Part shown: piece after piece, positions 1-9,657 of the stretch
Layout of the letters: each line of letters begins with the position of its first letter
Numbering within the stretch: position 1 is the first letter of the stretch
Origin: Ginsengibacter hankyongi
GTDB lineage: Bacteria; Bacteroidota; Bacteroidia; Chitinophagales; Chitinophagaceae
DNA: 64,000 bases
Reading direction: 5' to 3'
Assembly (NCBI RefSeq): GCF_008710285.1
Contig: NZ_VYQF01000003.1
Span: 372,001-436,000, forward strand
Notes under the pieces: generated by a model
What the model saw: the letters and a program-made list of their open reading frames with translations, nothing else
Databases searched by the model: none
What the model was told of the DNA's origin: nothing
Position numbers and translations under genes: made by a program

Positions 1-60
1 AAATTTTCCTCAAATTCACTTTTTAATTTCGTCCTCACGATAAAATATAAAAAAGCAACT

Positions 61-498
61 ATGAAGAAGATTATTAGCGCCGTGGCAATTTTGTTGGCGA
101 GTACCGCGTTTGTTTTTTCACAACAACACGAAGGGCATAAACATATCGTTGTTCCCCGAATGGTGAAAACATCTTTATACAAAAAATATCCTGCAGCAAA
201 GAGAGTAACCTGGGAAAAAGAAAATGGCAACTATGAAGCTAACTGGGGCGGTAAAAGCGGCGAAGCCAATTCTGTACAATTTAAGCCGGACGGAACTTTC
301 ATTGAAATAGTAAAAGAAATTCCCGTAAATCAATTACCTGAACTTGTAATTGTATATATAAACAAACATTACAAAGAACCAAAAATTACGGAAGCCGGAA
401 AAGTAACCGATGCGCAGGGAAATTTATTTTATGAAGCCGAGGTTAAAGGAAGGGATGTTATATTTGACAAAGACGGCAAATTCGTAAAAGCGGAATGA
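61..498 (+). CDS. Secreted PepSY-like small protein
   Basis: This 145-residue protein begins with a clear signal peptide (Lys-Lys, a hydrophobic stretch, then Ala-Phe-Val-Phe-Ser-Gln), so it is probably periplasmic or exported. A His-rich patch (HEGHKH) follows directly. The rest shows two repeats of a small alpha/beta unit with the pattern 'xxKYPxAKxVTWEKENGxYEA' and 'IxKHYKEPKITEAGKV', typical of the PepSY-like (beta-lactamase-inhibitor-like) proteins common in Bacteroidota. No enzymatic residues are visible, and the family has no firm function. The His patch could bind metal, but that is inference. It ends 76 nt before the efflux operon and is separated from it by a strong terminator, so it is probably its own transcription unit. 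Confidence 0.75.
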   Translation: MKKIISAVAILLASTAFVFSQQHEGHKHIVVPRMVKTSLYKKYPAAKRVTWEKENGNYEANWGGKSGEANSVQFKPDGTFIEIVKEIPVNQLPELVIVYINKHYKEPKITEAGKVTDAQGNLFYEAEVKGRDVIFDKDGKFVKAE

Positions 499-525
499 AT
501 GTTTTTGATAGCCATCAAATAGTAA

Positions 526-552
526 CTGCCTCAACAATTGAGGCAGCTTTTT
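526..552 (+). terminator. Rho-independent terminator after the PepSY-like gene
   Basis: A perfect 9-bp stem, CTGCCTCAA (526-534) with TTGAGGCAG (538-546), closes a 3-nt loop and is followed by CTTTTT. It lies between the end of the PepSY-like gene at 498 and the TolC-like start at 574, in the right orientation to end the first gene. Confidence 0.8.
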
Positions 553-573
553 ATTATCATATTGTTGTTTTAA

Positions 574-1827
574 ATGTCTAAAAAATTATCTTTCTTTTTT
601 TTCTTATTTATTATACCTGTATTCTTATTCAGCCAGGCGAAAGACCTCTCCTATTATATAAACAATTCTCTTTCTAACAGTCCGCAGTTATACGAATACA
701 ATAACCTTATTGCGTCTAACCGCATAGACAGTGAGCTAATAGTTGCGGGCAATAGGTTCCAGGTTACGGGAAACAGCAATTCGTACTATGCCCCCATTAT
801 CAACGGCTATGGATATGACGTAGCGATTACTAACGGGCAGCAGCTGGAGGCCTTAGTAGCGGTGAACAAGCAAATTTATAATAAACGAAATTTAAGCTTG
901 CAGTTTGAAAACCTTCGGCTGCAAAGAGATTCGTTGCATGTATCATCTGCTATAACTACACAGGATATACGAAGATCGGTCATCTCCCAATACATAACCG
1001 CTTATGGGGATCAGCTTCAGCTCGATTTTAATGATGAAGTAATTGCTTTGCTCGCTAAAGAAGATTCCGTTTTAGAGAAACTTACACAAAAGAACGTATA
1101 TAAGCAGGCGGATTATTTATCTTTCCTGGTAACGCTTCAGCAGCAACAGCTAACCCGCAGCCAGCTTGCCGTACAATATAAAAATGATTATGCTCTTTTA
1201 AATTACCTGGCCGGGATTGTGGACACCGCCACCATGAGGCTGGCAGAACCTGCAATAACAGCTGTTACAAACCTCGTTTATGATAGCTCTGCCTTTTTAC
1301 TTAAATACCAAATTGACAGTCTTCGTCTTTTAAATCAAAGATCCCTGGTTAATATAGCCTATCGCCCTAAAGTAAGTCTGTTTGCAGATGCCGGTTACCA
1401 GTCAACATTAACGATTGCTCCTTATAAAAACTTCGGAACCAACATTGGCATCAACCTCAGCATCCCTATTTATGACGGGCATCAGAAACAATTGCAATAC
1501 ACGAAAATAAATATTGCAGAACGAACCCGGCAAAGGCAGAAGGAATTCTTCACCAACCAGCTACAACAGCAGGTGCAGCAATTGCAGCAGCAGCTAACAT
1601 CACTTGAAAGCCTTAACGGTCCTATAAATAAGCAAATTAATTACCTGGAAACATTAATCAGCGTGAATGGAAAATTACTGGAAACAGGAGATATAAAAAT
1701 TACAGATTATGTGCTGGCGTTAAATAATTATATTACTTCAAGAAATCTTGTAGTGCAGAATAGGATAGCAAAATTCCAGATCATTAATCAATTGAATTAC
1801 TGGAATACTAACACTAATACTAAATGA
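574..1827 (+). CDS. TolC-family outer-membrane efflux protein
   Basis: This 417-residue protein has an N-terminal signal peptide (LSFFFFLFIIPVFLFSQ) and the alternating long-helix pattern of outer membrane efflux channels. The C-terminal half is rich in Gln-containing coiled coil (LQQQVQQLQQQLTSLESL) and has the typical 'GINLSIPIYDGHQKQLQ' strand-to-helix transition. It would form the trimeric outer-membrane exit duct of a tripartite pump. It is the first gene of a three-gene cluster, followed 27 nt later by the adaptor and then the RND pump. It is slightly short for the family (usually 420-480 residues) but looks complete. The substrate cannot be read from the sequence. Confidence 0.88.
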   Translation: MSKKLSFFFFLFIIPVFLFSQAKDLSYYINNSLSNSPQLYEYNNLIASNRIDSELIVAGNRFQVTGNSNSYYAPIINGYGYDVAITNGQQLEALVAVNKQIYNKRNLSLQFENLRLQRDSLHVSSAITTQDIRRSVISQYITAYGDQLQLDFNDEVIALLAKEDSVLEKLTQKNVYKQADYLSFLVTLQQQQLTRSQLAVQYKNDYALLNYLAGIVDTATMRLAEPAITAVTNLVYDSSAFLLKYQIDSLRLLNQRSLVNIAYRPKVSLFADAGYQSTLTIAPYKNFGTNIGINLSIPIYDGHQKQLQYTKINIAERTRQRQKEFFTNQLQQQVQQLQQQLTSLESLNGPINKQINYLETLISVNGKLLETGDIKITDYVLALNNYITSRNLVVQNRIAKFQIINQLNYWNTNTNTK

Positions 1828-1854
1828 AAGACGAAGAATTATAAAATGTAACTC

Positions 1855-2787
1855 ATGAAAAAAATTTCTGAAACAGGTATTTTACTTTTCTTTTATTTAG
1901 CAATACTCACAATTGGCTGTGGGCAAAAGAACACATCCGATAATGATGAAGCAACGGTACAGCCACGAACACCCGTAACCGTTACTTCAATGAGCTATGA
2001 TCCATTAAAGGAATACATTGAACTAAATGCAACTTCATCCTTCCTTCAAAAAAGTTATATAAAATCAAACCTGGTTGGTTATGTAAAAAAAGTAAATGTA
2101 AAAATTGGCGACTACGTAAATAAGGGGCAAACTTTATTTGTTTTAAAAACCAAAGAAGCAGAAGCCATCGGCAATTCTGTAAACAAGCTGAATCCTGATT
2201 TTAAATTTTCAGGAGTAAATTCTATTCCTGCAAACACCAATGGCTTTATTGCAGAACTTAATCACCAGGAAGGTGATTATGTGCAGGATGGCGAACAACT
2301 GGCAGTAATAAGTGATTCGAAAAGTTTTGCATTTATCATGAACGTGCCTTATGAAGATATGCCTTATGTATCTGTTGGTAAAACTGTTGAAATCTTATTG
2401 CCGGATAAAGAGCGGTTAACAGGAATAGTTAGTTCGCCAATGCCGACGATGGATTCTGTATCGCAAACTCAAACCTTTGCAGTAAAGGCCAATGTTTCAC
2501 ATACTATTCCTCAGAATTTGGTAGCTGTAATAAGAATTGTGAAAGTATCTAAAACAACCGCTGCGACTCTGCCTAAAAACTCAGTCTTGTCCAATGAAAC
2601 ACAGTCGGAGTTTTGGGTTATGAAAATGATCAATGACACTACGGCCGTTAAGGTTCCTGTAAAAAAAGGAATAGAAAGTGGTGACAGGGTCGAAATTATT
2701 TCACCGCAATTTTCGCCTACAGATAAAATATTATTAAGTGGTAACTATGGACTTGAGGATACTGCATTGGTAATTGTAAATAAATAG
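1855..2787 (+). CDS. RND efflux periplasmic adaptor (membrane fusion lipoprotein)
   Basis: This 310-residue lipoprotein has a lipobox LTIGC, placing the lipidated Cys near residue 22. Next comes a biotinyl/lipoyl-like half-motif (VKKVNVKIGDYVNKGQTLFVL), a very short hairpin region, a second half-motif (GFIAELNHQEGDYVQDGEQLAVI) and a beta-barrel domain. This is the membrane-fusion protein that links the outer-membrane channel to the RND pump. It is short for an adaptor because the alpha-hairpin between the two lipoyl halves is almost absent, a form often seen in Bacteroidota. Gene order and spacing place it in an operon with the TolC-like and RND genes. Confidence 0.85.
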   Translation: MKKISETGILLFFYLAILTIGCGQKNTSDNDEATVQPRTPVTVTSMSYDPLKEYIELNATSSFLQKSYIKSNLVGYVKKVNVKIGDYVNKGQTLFVLKTKEAEAIGNSVNKLNPDFKFSGVNSIPANTNGFIAELNHQEGDYVQDGEQLAVISDSKSFAFIMNVPYEDMPYVSVGKTVEILLPDKERLTGIVSSPMPTMDSVSQTQTFAVKANVSHTIPQNLVAVIRIVKVSKTTAATLPKNSVLSNETQSEFWVMKMINDTTAVKVPVKKGIESGDRVEIISPQFSPTDKILLSGNYGLEDTALVIVNK

Positions 2788-2898
2788 AAACAGTCGATGT
2801 GCAATATGAAATTGCTTATTGTTATATGACTAAATTATTAAAAAAATACACTAAGATTTCCTTATAAATCCTTTTCCCTCCTTTGAGTTTACCGAAGG

Positions 2899-5800
2899 AT
2901 GAAGAGGGTTAGAGTAAGGCCGGTTATGAAAAATTATTTTACCACACATAAAAGCCCTTTAACTGTTCTCCTCTTTATGTTGATAGCAGGCGGGTTATTT
3001 GCATATACCAAATTGCAAACTTCCCTCTTTCCTGAAATTACTTTTCCCAAAATAAAAATTATTGCAGATGCCGGCTTACAGCCGGTTGATAAAATGATGG
3101 TAACCGTTACGCGCCCATTGGAAAATGCCATCAAGCAGGTGCCTGAATTAGTTGATATACGAAGTTCAACCAGCCGGGGAAGTTGTGAAATATCTGCGTA
3201 TATGGCCTGGAAGGCAAATATTGATCTTAGCCAGCAACAAATAGAAGCAAGGATTGCAGAAATAAGAAACAGTTTACCAGCTGAAGTAAACATTACTGTT
3301 GAGAAAATGAACCCATCTATTTTACCAGTAATGGGTTATTCAGTAGAAAGTCATGAGCTCTCCCCTATTGAACTAAAAGAACTGGCAATATATACGATAA
3401 AGCCCTACCTGAGCCAGGTTCCGGGAGTTTCTGAAATCAGGATAACAGGAGGTAAATCAAAAGAGTTCAGGGTGAATCTCAACCTTCAAAAGATGAGCAC
3501 CCTCTCCGTAACCCCTGATGCTATAAACACTGCGCTTGCACAAACGAATTTTATAAAATCAAATGGTTATCTGTCAGATTACAACTATCTCTACCTAACG
3601 GTTACAGATGCGTCTGTTCAATCTCTCGATGAATTAAAAAGTGTTGTTGTAAGTAATAATTCAAAACGCATTGTAAAACTGCAGGATATAGCTGATGTAC
3701 AAATAAGCGAAGCTGTTGAATACATAAAAATAAATGCCAATGGAAAGGAAGGTTTATTGTTAGGTGTGATTAAACAACCCAACAGTAACCTGGTTGATGT
3801 ATCGAAGCAAATGGAAGATAAGATCAGGCAGTTAAGGAAAATTCTGCCAAAAGACGTTACCATAAAACCATATTATATCCAGGCCGATTTTGTAAATGAA
3901 TCAGTAAAAAGCGTTACAGATAGTTTATGGATAGGCCTTGCATTGGCAATTATTGTTGCCATGATTTTTCTTCGCTCATTTAAGGCAAGCGCTACTATTT
4001 TAATAACCATACCTATTACCCTTGGCACTACTTTAATAGCGCTTTACGGAGTGGGCTACACGCTGAATATAATGACGCTCGGCGCTATTGCTGCTGCAAT
4101 AGGTTTAATCATCGATGATGCGATTGTAGTTGTTGAACAAATTCATCGCACACATGAAGAAAACCCTGGTGATGAATATAAAAATATTGTTCACAATGCC
4201 ATTAAGTATTTGTTTCCGGCAATGGTTGGTTCTTCTCTAAGTACCATCGTTATATTTATTCCATTCATGTTAATGAGTGGAGTTGCCGGCGCTTATTTTA
4301 ATGTACTTACCAATACGATGATCATCACATTGGTTTGTTCCTTTTTTGTAACATGGATTGGGTTGCCGGTTGTATACTTATGGTTTAGCCGCAAAAAGAA
4401 ATCCTTCGACAAGCTCAGGATAAAAGAAGAAGAGCAGCATACAGTTAAAAAACAACAATGGGTTTCATGGTTTATTATGCGGCCATGGATCAGTTTTATT
4501 CTTGTTGCCGGATTAATCGCTGCAATCGTTTTGATTTTGCCCCAACTGCAAACAGGTTTTTTACCCGAGATGGATGAAGGAAGCATTGTAATGGATTATG
4601 CGTCTATCCCGGGAACTTCACTAACAGAAACTGATAAAGAATTACGGACAATAGAAAAAATAATTATTGCAGACCCTGAAGTGGAAGCTTATTCAAGGCG
4701 AACCGGAACCCAAATGGGATTTTTCATTACCGAGCCTAACACAGGCGATTACCTGATACAATTAAAAAAGAACCGGAAGAAAACAACTGACCAGGTTATT
4801 GAAGAACTGAGAAAGCAGATTGAATCTTCTCAACCCGCACTCAGGGTAGATTTTGGACAAGTTATAGCAGATATGCTCGGTGACCTGATGACATCCGTTC
4901 AGCCAATTGAAATAAAAATTTTCGGAAATGACAAACAGAAGCTGCATGAACTTGCGAGGCAGGTAAACAAGGTTGTTAAAGATACTAAAGGCACCGCAGA
5001 TGCTTTTGATGGAATTGTTATTGCAGGACCTTCTATAAGTGTTAATCCTGATTATACAAAACTTAGCCAGTTCGGTATCACACCTGCCAATCTTCAATAC
5101 CAGGTGCAGGCATCGCTGGAAGGAAATTTAATCGGTAGTATTTATGATAAAGACCGCGTTTACCCCGTACGGTTAGTTTATCCCGGCAGCAGGCAAATGA
5201 GTGTGGATGACCTTAAAAAATTACAGATATTCTTACCGGGTGGCGGGTTAAAATCTATAAGCGAACTTGCAACAATAGAAGTTAACCAGGGCGATGCAGA
5301 GATACAAAGAGAAAACCTCCAATCAATGGGCGTGGTTACGGCAAGGCTTGAGAACCGCGACCTTGGCAGCACGATAAAAGATATTAAAGCTAATATAAAT
5401 AAGCAGGTACATCTTCCGCAAGGTTATACCATTGAATATGGCGGTGAATATGAACAGCAGCAAAAATCGTTTTCTGAATTATTATTGATTTTAATTTCCT
5501 CAAGTATTCTTGTGTTTGGTGTTATTCTCTTTTTGTTTAAAAGTATAAAAACAGCGCTTGCCATTTTAGTTATTGCTGTATTAGGTATCGCAGGAAGTTA
5601 TATTGCGTTATTCATTACTCACACTCCTTTGAACGTAGGAAGTTATACGGGGCTTATTATGATCGTTGGAATTATAGGCGAAAATTCCATCTTTACCTAC
5701 CTGCAGTTTAAAGAAACGTTACCCGAAAAATCTGTTGATGATTCTATTGTTTATGCCATCTCTACACGTTTAAGGCCAAAGCTAATGACTGCATTGGGAG

Positions 5801-5970
5801 CCATCATTGCTTTAATGCCCCTGGCATTGGGAATAGGCGCCGGAGCACAATTGCATCAGCCCTTAGCCATTGCCGTTATAGGCGGGTTTTTAATTGCGCT
5901 TCCTCTCCTGCTTATAGTTTTGCCAAGTATGCTAAGGTTGTTGTATAAAAATTATCAACATAAAACTTAA
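2899..5970 (+). CDS. RND-family efflux transporter permease (AcrB/HAE1-like)
   Basis: This 1023-residue inner-membrane pump has the two-fold RND layout: a first transmembrane helix, a large periplasmic loop, helices 2-6, helix 7, a second large loop and helices 8-12. The fourth helix carries 'GLIIDDAIVVVEQ', with the paired Asp of the proton relay found in HAE1-type pumps. The sequence around 'NYFTTHKSPLTVLLF' is the usual N-terminal helix, so the start may be the Met at 2926 and not the one at 2899; neither has a strong ribosome site. The neighbours supply the adaptor and outer-membrane channel, completing a tripartite exporter. Substrate is unknown; drugs, lipids or metals are all possible for the family. 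Confidence 0.92.
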   Translation: MKRVRVRPVMKNYFTTHKSPLTVLLFMLIAGGLFAYTKLQTSLFPEITFPKIKIIADAGLQPVDKMMVTVTRPLENAIKQVPELVDIRSSTSRGSCEISAYMAWKANIDLSQQQIEARIAEIRNSLPAEVNITVEKMNPSILPVMGYSVESHELSPIELKELAIYTIKPYLSQVPGVSEIRITGGKSKEFRVNLNLQKMSTLSVTPDAINTALAQTNFIKSNGYLSDYNYLYLTVTDASVQSLDELKSVVVSNNSKRIVKLQDIADVQISEAVEYIKINANGKEGLLLGVIKQPNSNLVDVSKQMEDKIRQLRKILPKDVTIKPYYIQADFVNESVKSVTDSLWIGLALAIIVAMIFLRSFKASATILITIPITLGTTLIALYGVGYTLNIMTLGAIAAAIGLIIDDAIVVVEQIHRTHEENPGDEYKNIVHNAIKYLFPAMVGSSLSTIVIFIPFMLMSGVAGAYFNVLTNTMIITLVCSFFVTWIGLPVVYLWFSRKKKSFDKLRIKEEEQHTVKKQQWVSWFIMRPWISFILVAGLIAAIVLILPQLQTGFLPEMDEGSIVMDYASIPGTSLTETDKELRTIEKIIIADPEVEAYSRRTGTQMGFFITEPNTGDYLIQLKKNRKKTTDQVIEELRKQIESSQPALRVDFGQVIADMLGDLMTSVQPIEIKIFGNDKQKLHELARQVNKVVKDTKGTADAFDGIVIAGPSISVNPDYTKLSQFGITPANLQYQVQASLEGNLIGSIYDKDRVYPVRLVYPGSRQMSVDDLKKLQIFLPGGGLKSISELATIEVNQGDAEIQRENLQSMGVVTARLENRDLGSTIKDIKANINKQVHLPQGYTIEYGGEYEQQQKSFSELLLILISSSILVFGVILFLFKSIKTALAILVIAVLGIAGSYIALFITHTPLNVGSYTGLIMIVGIIGENSIFTYLQFKETLPEKSVDDSIVYAISTRLRPKLMTALGAIIALMPLALGIGAGAQLHQPLAIAVIGGFLIALPLLLIVLPSMLRLLYKNYQHKT

Positions 5971-6539
5971 CCTATCGATACTGAAATTTTGAAAAGTGTG
6001 TTATATATTACCGGGTATGTAATATGCCTAATCCAAATTCTAATTATTTTTCAGAGGTCATATTACTCAATAAGAATATTTTATTGGTAGTTAAGTTGAA
6101 AAGTATGTTCGTTTAGTAAGATATGCTTTCACGGAACTAATTTAGTACAAAACGTTCCTACGGAACGAACAGCCATATTTACATTCAACTACCCATAAAA
6201 TGTTCCTACGGAACAAATAATTTACCAAAGGGACCGGGACGTCGTTAATTAAAAAAAAGTAACCGTGCTTCCGGACCGGGTGGATTCTCATAATAGACTA
6301 TCAACTAAAAAGGAATATGATTGTGTATCTAAGTGGTTGAATGTTTAAAGAAAAGGGAGACACGATTCTAACGGGAATGTAATGATGCATAATGAATGCA
6401 TAATTCTTTTTTTGAAGTACTATTGTTCCGTAGGAACATTTTATGGGTAGCAAACAAATCGAAGAGCAACTTCGTTCCGTAGGAACGTTTAGTGTAATTT
6501 CTCCTAAATTTAAATAATTAATTATTTAAAAAAGGACAC

Positions 6540-6629
6540 ATGCCAAATACCTATTTTAAATTACATATTCAGTTTGTCTTTGCTGTAAAATATCGGACCG
6601 CAGTCATAAATAAAGAAAGGAAAGAAGAT
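6540..6629 (+). pseudogene. Truncated tnpA head, copy 1
   Basis: The first 30 codons match the intact transposase at 8832 (MPNTYFKLHIQF...KED) with a few substitutions. At codon 30 the sequence switches to the left end of another element copy (GTGCTATTGTTCC). The open frame runs on to 6716 by chance and lacks the HUH and tyrosine motifs, so it cannot be an active transposase. Confidence 0.8.
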
Positions 6630-7473
6630 GTGCTATTGTTCCATAGGTACATTTTGTTGGTAGTAAATAAGTTGAAAAGTATGTTCGTCCCGAAGGATAT
6701 ATTTTTAAGGAAGTAATTTAGTACAAAACGTTCCTACGGAACGAACAGCCATACTTAAATTCAACTACCCATAAAATGTTCCTACGGAACAAATAATTAG
6801 CAAAGGGACCGGGACGTCGTTAATTAAAAAAAGTAAACGTGCTTCCGGGCCAGGTGGATTCTCATAATAGACTATCAACTAAAAAGGAATATGATTGCCT
6901 ATTTAAGTGGTTCAATGTTTAAATAAAAGGCAGACACGATTTTAACGGGAATGTAATGATGCATAATGAAAGTATAATTCTTTTTTTGAAGTGCTATTGT
7001 TCCGTAGGAACATCTTGTTGGTAGCAAATAAGTTGAAAAGTATGTTCGTCCAGAAGGATATATTTTTAAGGAACTAATTTAGTACAAAACGTTCCTACGG
7101 AACGAACAGCCATACTTACATTCAACTACCCAAAAATGTTCCTACGGAACAAATAATTAGCAAAGGGACCGGGACGTCGTTAATTAAAAAAAGTAAACGT
7201 GCTTCCGGACCGGGTGGATTCTCATAATAGACTATCAACTAAAAAGGAATATGATTGTGTATCTAAGTGGTTGAATGTTTAAAGAAAAGGGAGACACGAT
7301 TCTAACGGGAATGTAATGATGCATAATGAATGCATAATTCTTTTTTTGAAGTACTATTGTTCCGTAGGAACATTTTATGGGTAGCAAACAAATCGAAAAG
7401 CAACTTCGTTCCGTAGGAACGTTTAGTGTAATTTCTCCTAAATTTAAATAATTAATTATTTAAAAAAGGAAAC

Positions 7474-7563
7474 ATGCCAAATACCTATTTTAAATTACAT
7501 ATTCAGTTTGCCTTTGCTGTAAAATATCGGACCGCAGTCATAAATAAAGAAAGGAAAGAAGAT
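7474..7563 (+). pseudogene. Truncated tnpA head, copy 2
   Basis: Nearly identical to the copy 934 bp upstream, with the same break after codon 30 and the same following sequence. It is part of the second compound repeat unit and encodes no catalytic residues. Confidence 0.8.
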
Positions 7564-8408
7564 GTGCTATTGTTCCATAGGTACATTTTGTTGGTAGTAA
7601 ATAAGTTGAAAAGTATGTTCGTCTGAAGGATATATTTTTAAGGAACTAATTTAGTACAAAACGTTCTATGGAACGGACAGCCATACTTACATTCAACTAC
7701 CAATAAAATGTTCCTACGGAACAAAAATATTTAGCAAAAGCAATGCGATGTCGGCAATTAAAAAAAGTAAACGTTCTGCCCGCGGCCGGGTGTACTCTCA
7801 TAAAAGACTATTAGCTAAAAAGGAATAGGATTGTGTATATAATTTGTTGAATGTTTAAAGAAAAGGCAGACACGATTTTAACTGGAATGTAATGATGCAT
7901 AATGAAAGCATAATTCTTTTTTTGAAGTGCTATTGTTCCGTAGGAACATCTTGTTGGTAGTAAATAAGTTGAAAAGTATGGTCATTTAGTATGATATATT
8001 TTCAAGGAACTAATTTAGTACAAAACGTTCCTACGGAACGAACAACCATACTTACATTCAACTACCCATAAAATGTTCCTACGGAACAAAAATATTTTGC
8101 AAAAGGATCGGAGGTCGTCAATTAAAAAAAGTAAACGGTTCTGCCGGGCCTGGGCTATTCTCATAATAGACTATCAACTAAAAAGAAATATGATTGAGTA
8201 GATAAGTGGTTGAATGTTTTAAGAAAAGGCAGACATTATATTAACGGGCAAGTAATGATACCTAATCAAAGTATAATTATTTGTTGAGGTGCTATTGTTC
8301 CATAGGAACATTTTGTTGGTAGTAAATAAATTGAAAAGTAAGTTCGTTCCGTAGGAACGTTTAGTATAATTTCTCCTACATGTAAACAATTATTTTAAAA
8401 AAGAATAC

Positions 8409-8498
8409 ATGCCAAATACTTATTTTAAATTACATATCCAGTTTGTCGTTGCTGTAAAATATCGGACCGCACTCATAAATAAAGAATGGAAAGAAGAT
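8409..8498 (+). pseudogene. Truncated tnpA head, copy 3
   Basis: This is the third 90-nt head of the transposase gene, again cut after codon 30 and followed by the left-end sequence of the next copy. From here the period drops to about 212 bp, giving two short units before the intact gene. Confidence 0.8.
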
Positions 8499-8618
8499 GT
8501 GCTATTGTTCCATAGGTACATTTTGTTGGTAGTAAATAAGTTGAAAAGTGGGTTCGTTCCGTAGGAACGTTTAGTGTAATTTCTCCTACATGTAAACAAT
8601 TATTTTAAAAAAGAATAC

Positions 8619-8708
8619 ACGCCAAATACCTATTTTAAATTACATATCCAGTTTGTCGTTGCTGTAAAATATCGGACCGCACTCATAAATAAAGAATGGA
8701 AAGAAGAT
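8619..8708 (+). pseudogene. Truncated tnpA head, copy 4, start codon lost
   Basis: Same 90-nt head as the other copies, but the ATG has become ACG. It lies 213 bp before the intact tnpA start. The break after codon 30 is again the same. Confidence 0.8.
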
Positions 8709-8715
8709 GTGCTAT

Positions 8716-8779
8716 TGTTCCATAGGAACATTTTGTTGGTAGTAAATAAATTGAAAAGTAGGTTCGTTCCGTAGGAACG
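8716..8779 (+). repeat. Left inverted arm of the transposase element (two REP-like hairpins)
   Basis: The arm contains TGTTCCATAGGAACA (8716-8730) and CGTTCCGTAGGAACG (8765-8779), separated by about 34 nt. Its reverse complement matches the right arm at 9301-9362 along most of its length, including the GGTAGTAAAT spacer. The paired hairpins resemble BIME-type arrangements around REP-associated transposases. Confidence 0.75.
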
Positions 8780-8831
8780 TTTAGTATAATTTCTCCTAAA
8801 TTTAAACAATTAATTATTTACAAAAGGATAC

Positions 8832-9293
8832 ATGCCAAATACCTATTTTAAATTACATATCCAGTTTGTCTTTGCCGTAAAATATCGCGCCGCACTCATA
8901 CATAAAGAATGGAAAGAAGATTTACATAAATATATGACGGGCATTTTTCAACAGAATAATCACAAGATGCTACAAATAAATAGCATGCCCGATCATATTC
9001 ACGTTTTTATTGGAATGCGGCCTCATCAATCCATTTCTGCGTTAATTCAAAATGTAAAAACAGAAAGCAGTAAATGGGTAAAAGCCCAAAAATTCTGTAA
9101 AGGTTCTTTTGGTTGGCAGGAAGGTTATGGCGCATTTTCCTATTCAGCAAGCCACGTGCCTGATGTAATACGTTATATCCAAAACCAGGAAATTCATCAT
9201 CGTAAGGAGACATTTTTGGATGAATATCGAAAAATGCTAAAATTATTTGACGTAGAATATGACGAGCAATATATTTTTGAGGAACTAATTTAG
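8832..9293 (+). CDS. tnpA: IS200/IS605-like REP-associated tyrosine (Y1) transposase
   Basis: This 153-residue single-domain HUH transposase has the HUH motif as His55-Ile-His57 in 'SMPDHIHVFIG'. The catalytic tyrosine lies in the 'RYIQNQE' segment (Tyr115, with Gln119 completing the usual Y-x-x-x-Q pattern). Length and motifs fit IS200/IS605 TnpA and the related RAYT proteins. The gene is flanked by imperfect inverted arms that each carry two REP-like hairpins, and four truncated heads of the same gene lie just upstream. It looks intact and could act in trans on the degenerate copies. No tnpB is present. Family enzymes cut and join single-stranded DNA at hairpins. Confidence 0.92.
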   Translation: MPNTYFKLHIQFVFAVKYRAALIHKEWKEDLHKYMTGIFQQNNHKMLQINSMPDHIHVFIGMRPHQSISALIQNVKTESSKWVKAQKFCKGSFGWQEGYGAFSYSASHVPDVIRYIQNQEIHHRKETFLDEYRKMLKLFDVEYDEQYIFEELI

Positions 9294-9300
9294 TACAAAA

Positions 9301-9362
9301 CGTTCCTACGGAACGAACACCCATGCTTACATTTACTACCCATAAAATATTCCTACGGAACA
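9301..9362 (+). repeat. Right inverted arm of the transposase element
   Basis: The arm begins 8 nt after the tnpA stop codon. It holds CGTTCCTACGGAACG (9301-9315) and TATTCCTACGGAACA (9348-9362), the latter with one mismatch in the stem. It is an imperfect inverted repeat of 8716-8779. The remaining 295 nt up to the next gene at 9658 show no gene or clear hairpin. Confidence 0.75.
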
Positions 9363-9657
9363 AAAAAATTAGCAAAACAACCGGAATGTCGTCAATTAAA
9401 AAGTGTAGATTATAGAACCCCAAAAAATGAATTAGCCTTTAAAAAGAGTGCCATATATTTATGCTTACCTGTTAGTAACGTTGATTAACCGCAGCATTAA
9501 AAATTTACAACAAGGATGCGAATCAAAATCTGTATAATATTTGTTTAATATCATTTTTGTTTTGAGGCAACCAATTTAAAATTACCAGAAATGCCTCCTG
9601 GTAAAAAATAATTTCTGATTAACCAACGTTTTGTAATTTTCTATAAACAAAACCAGG

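Larger units (their letters stand above)
6061..8831. repeat. Nested repeat array derived from an IS200/IS605-like (RAYT) element
   Basis: The block consists of head-to-tail, partly deleted copies of the element whose intact version lies at 8716-9362. The landmark 'GGAACTAATTTAGTAC', the 3' end of tnpA, occurs near 6133, 6709, 7070, 7642 and 8006. This gives spacings of about 576, 361, 572 and 364, so a compound unit of about 936 bp is repeated. The tnpA start recurs at 6540, 7474, 8409, 8619 and 8832 (spacings 934, 935, 210 and 213). About two dozen copies of the hairpin GTTCC-TAC/GTA-GGAAC punctuate the block. No other gene is seen here. Confidence 0.9.

Noticed and set aside
2934-3293. 119-codon minus-strand frame inside the RND pump gene
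   Set aside because: It is fully antisense to a strongly supported gene and has no domain; the same applies to other frames inside glnS, susC and the hydrolase genes.
6540-6716. 58-codon open frame starting as the transposase
   Set aside because: After 30 codons it reads the left end of another element copy by chance; it lacks both catalytic motifs.
6061-8831. Regular short palindromes that could suggest a CRISPR array
   Set aside because: Spacing is irregular, the interspersed DNA is itself repeated, and no cas genes are present. The repeats are parts of a transposase element.
9007-9423. 138-codon open frame on the minus strand
   Set aside because: It is antisense to the intact tnpA, runs into the inverted arm and shows no domain.
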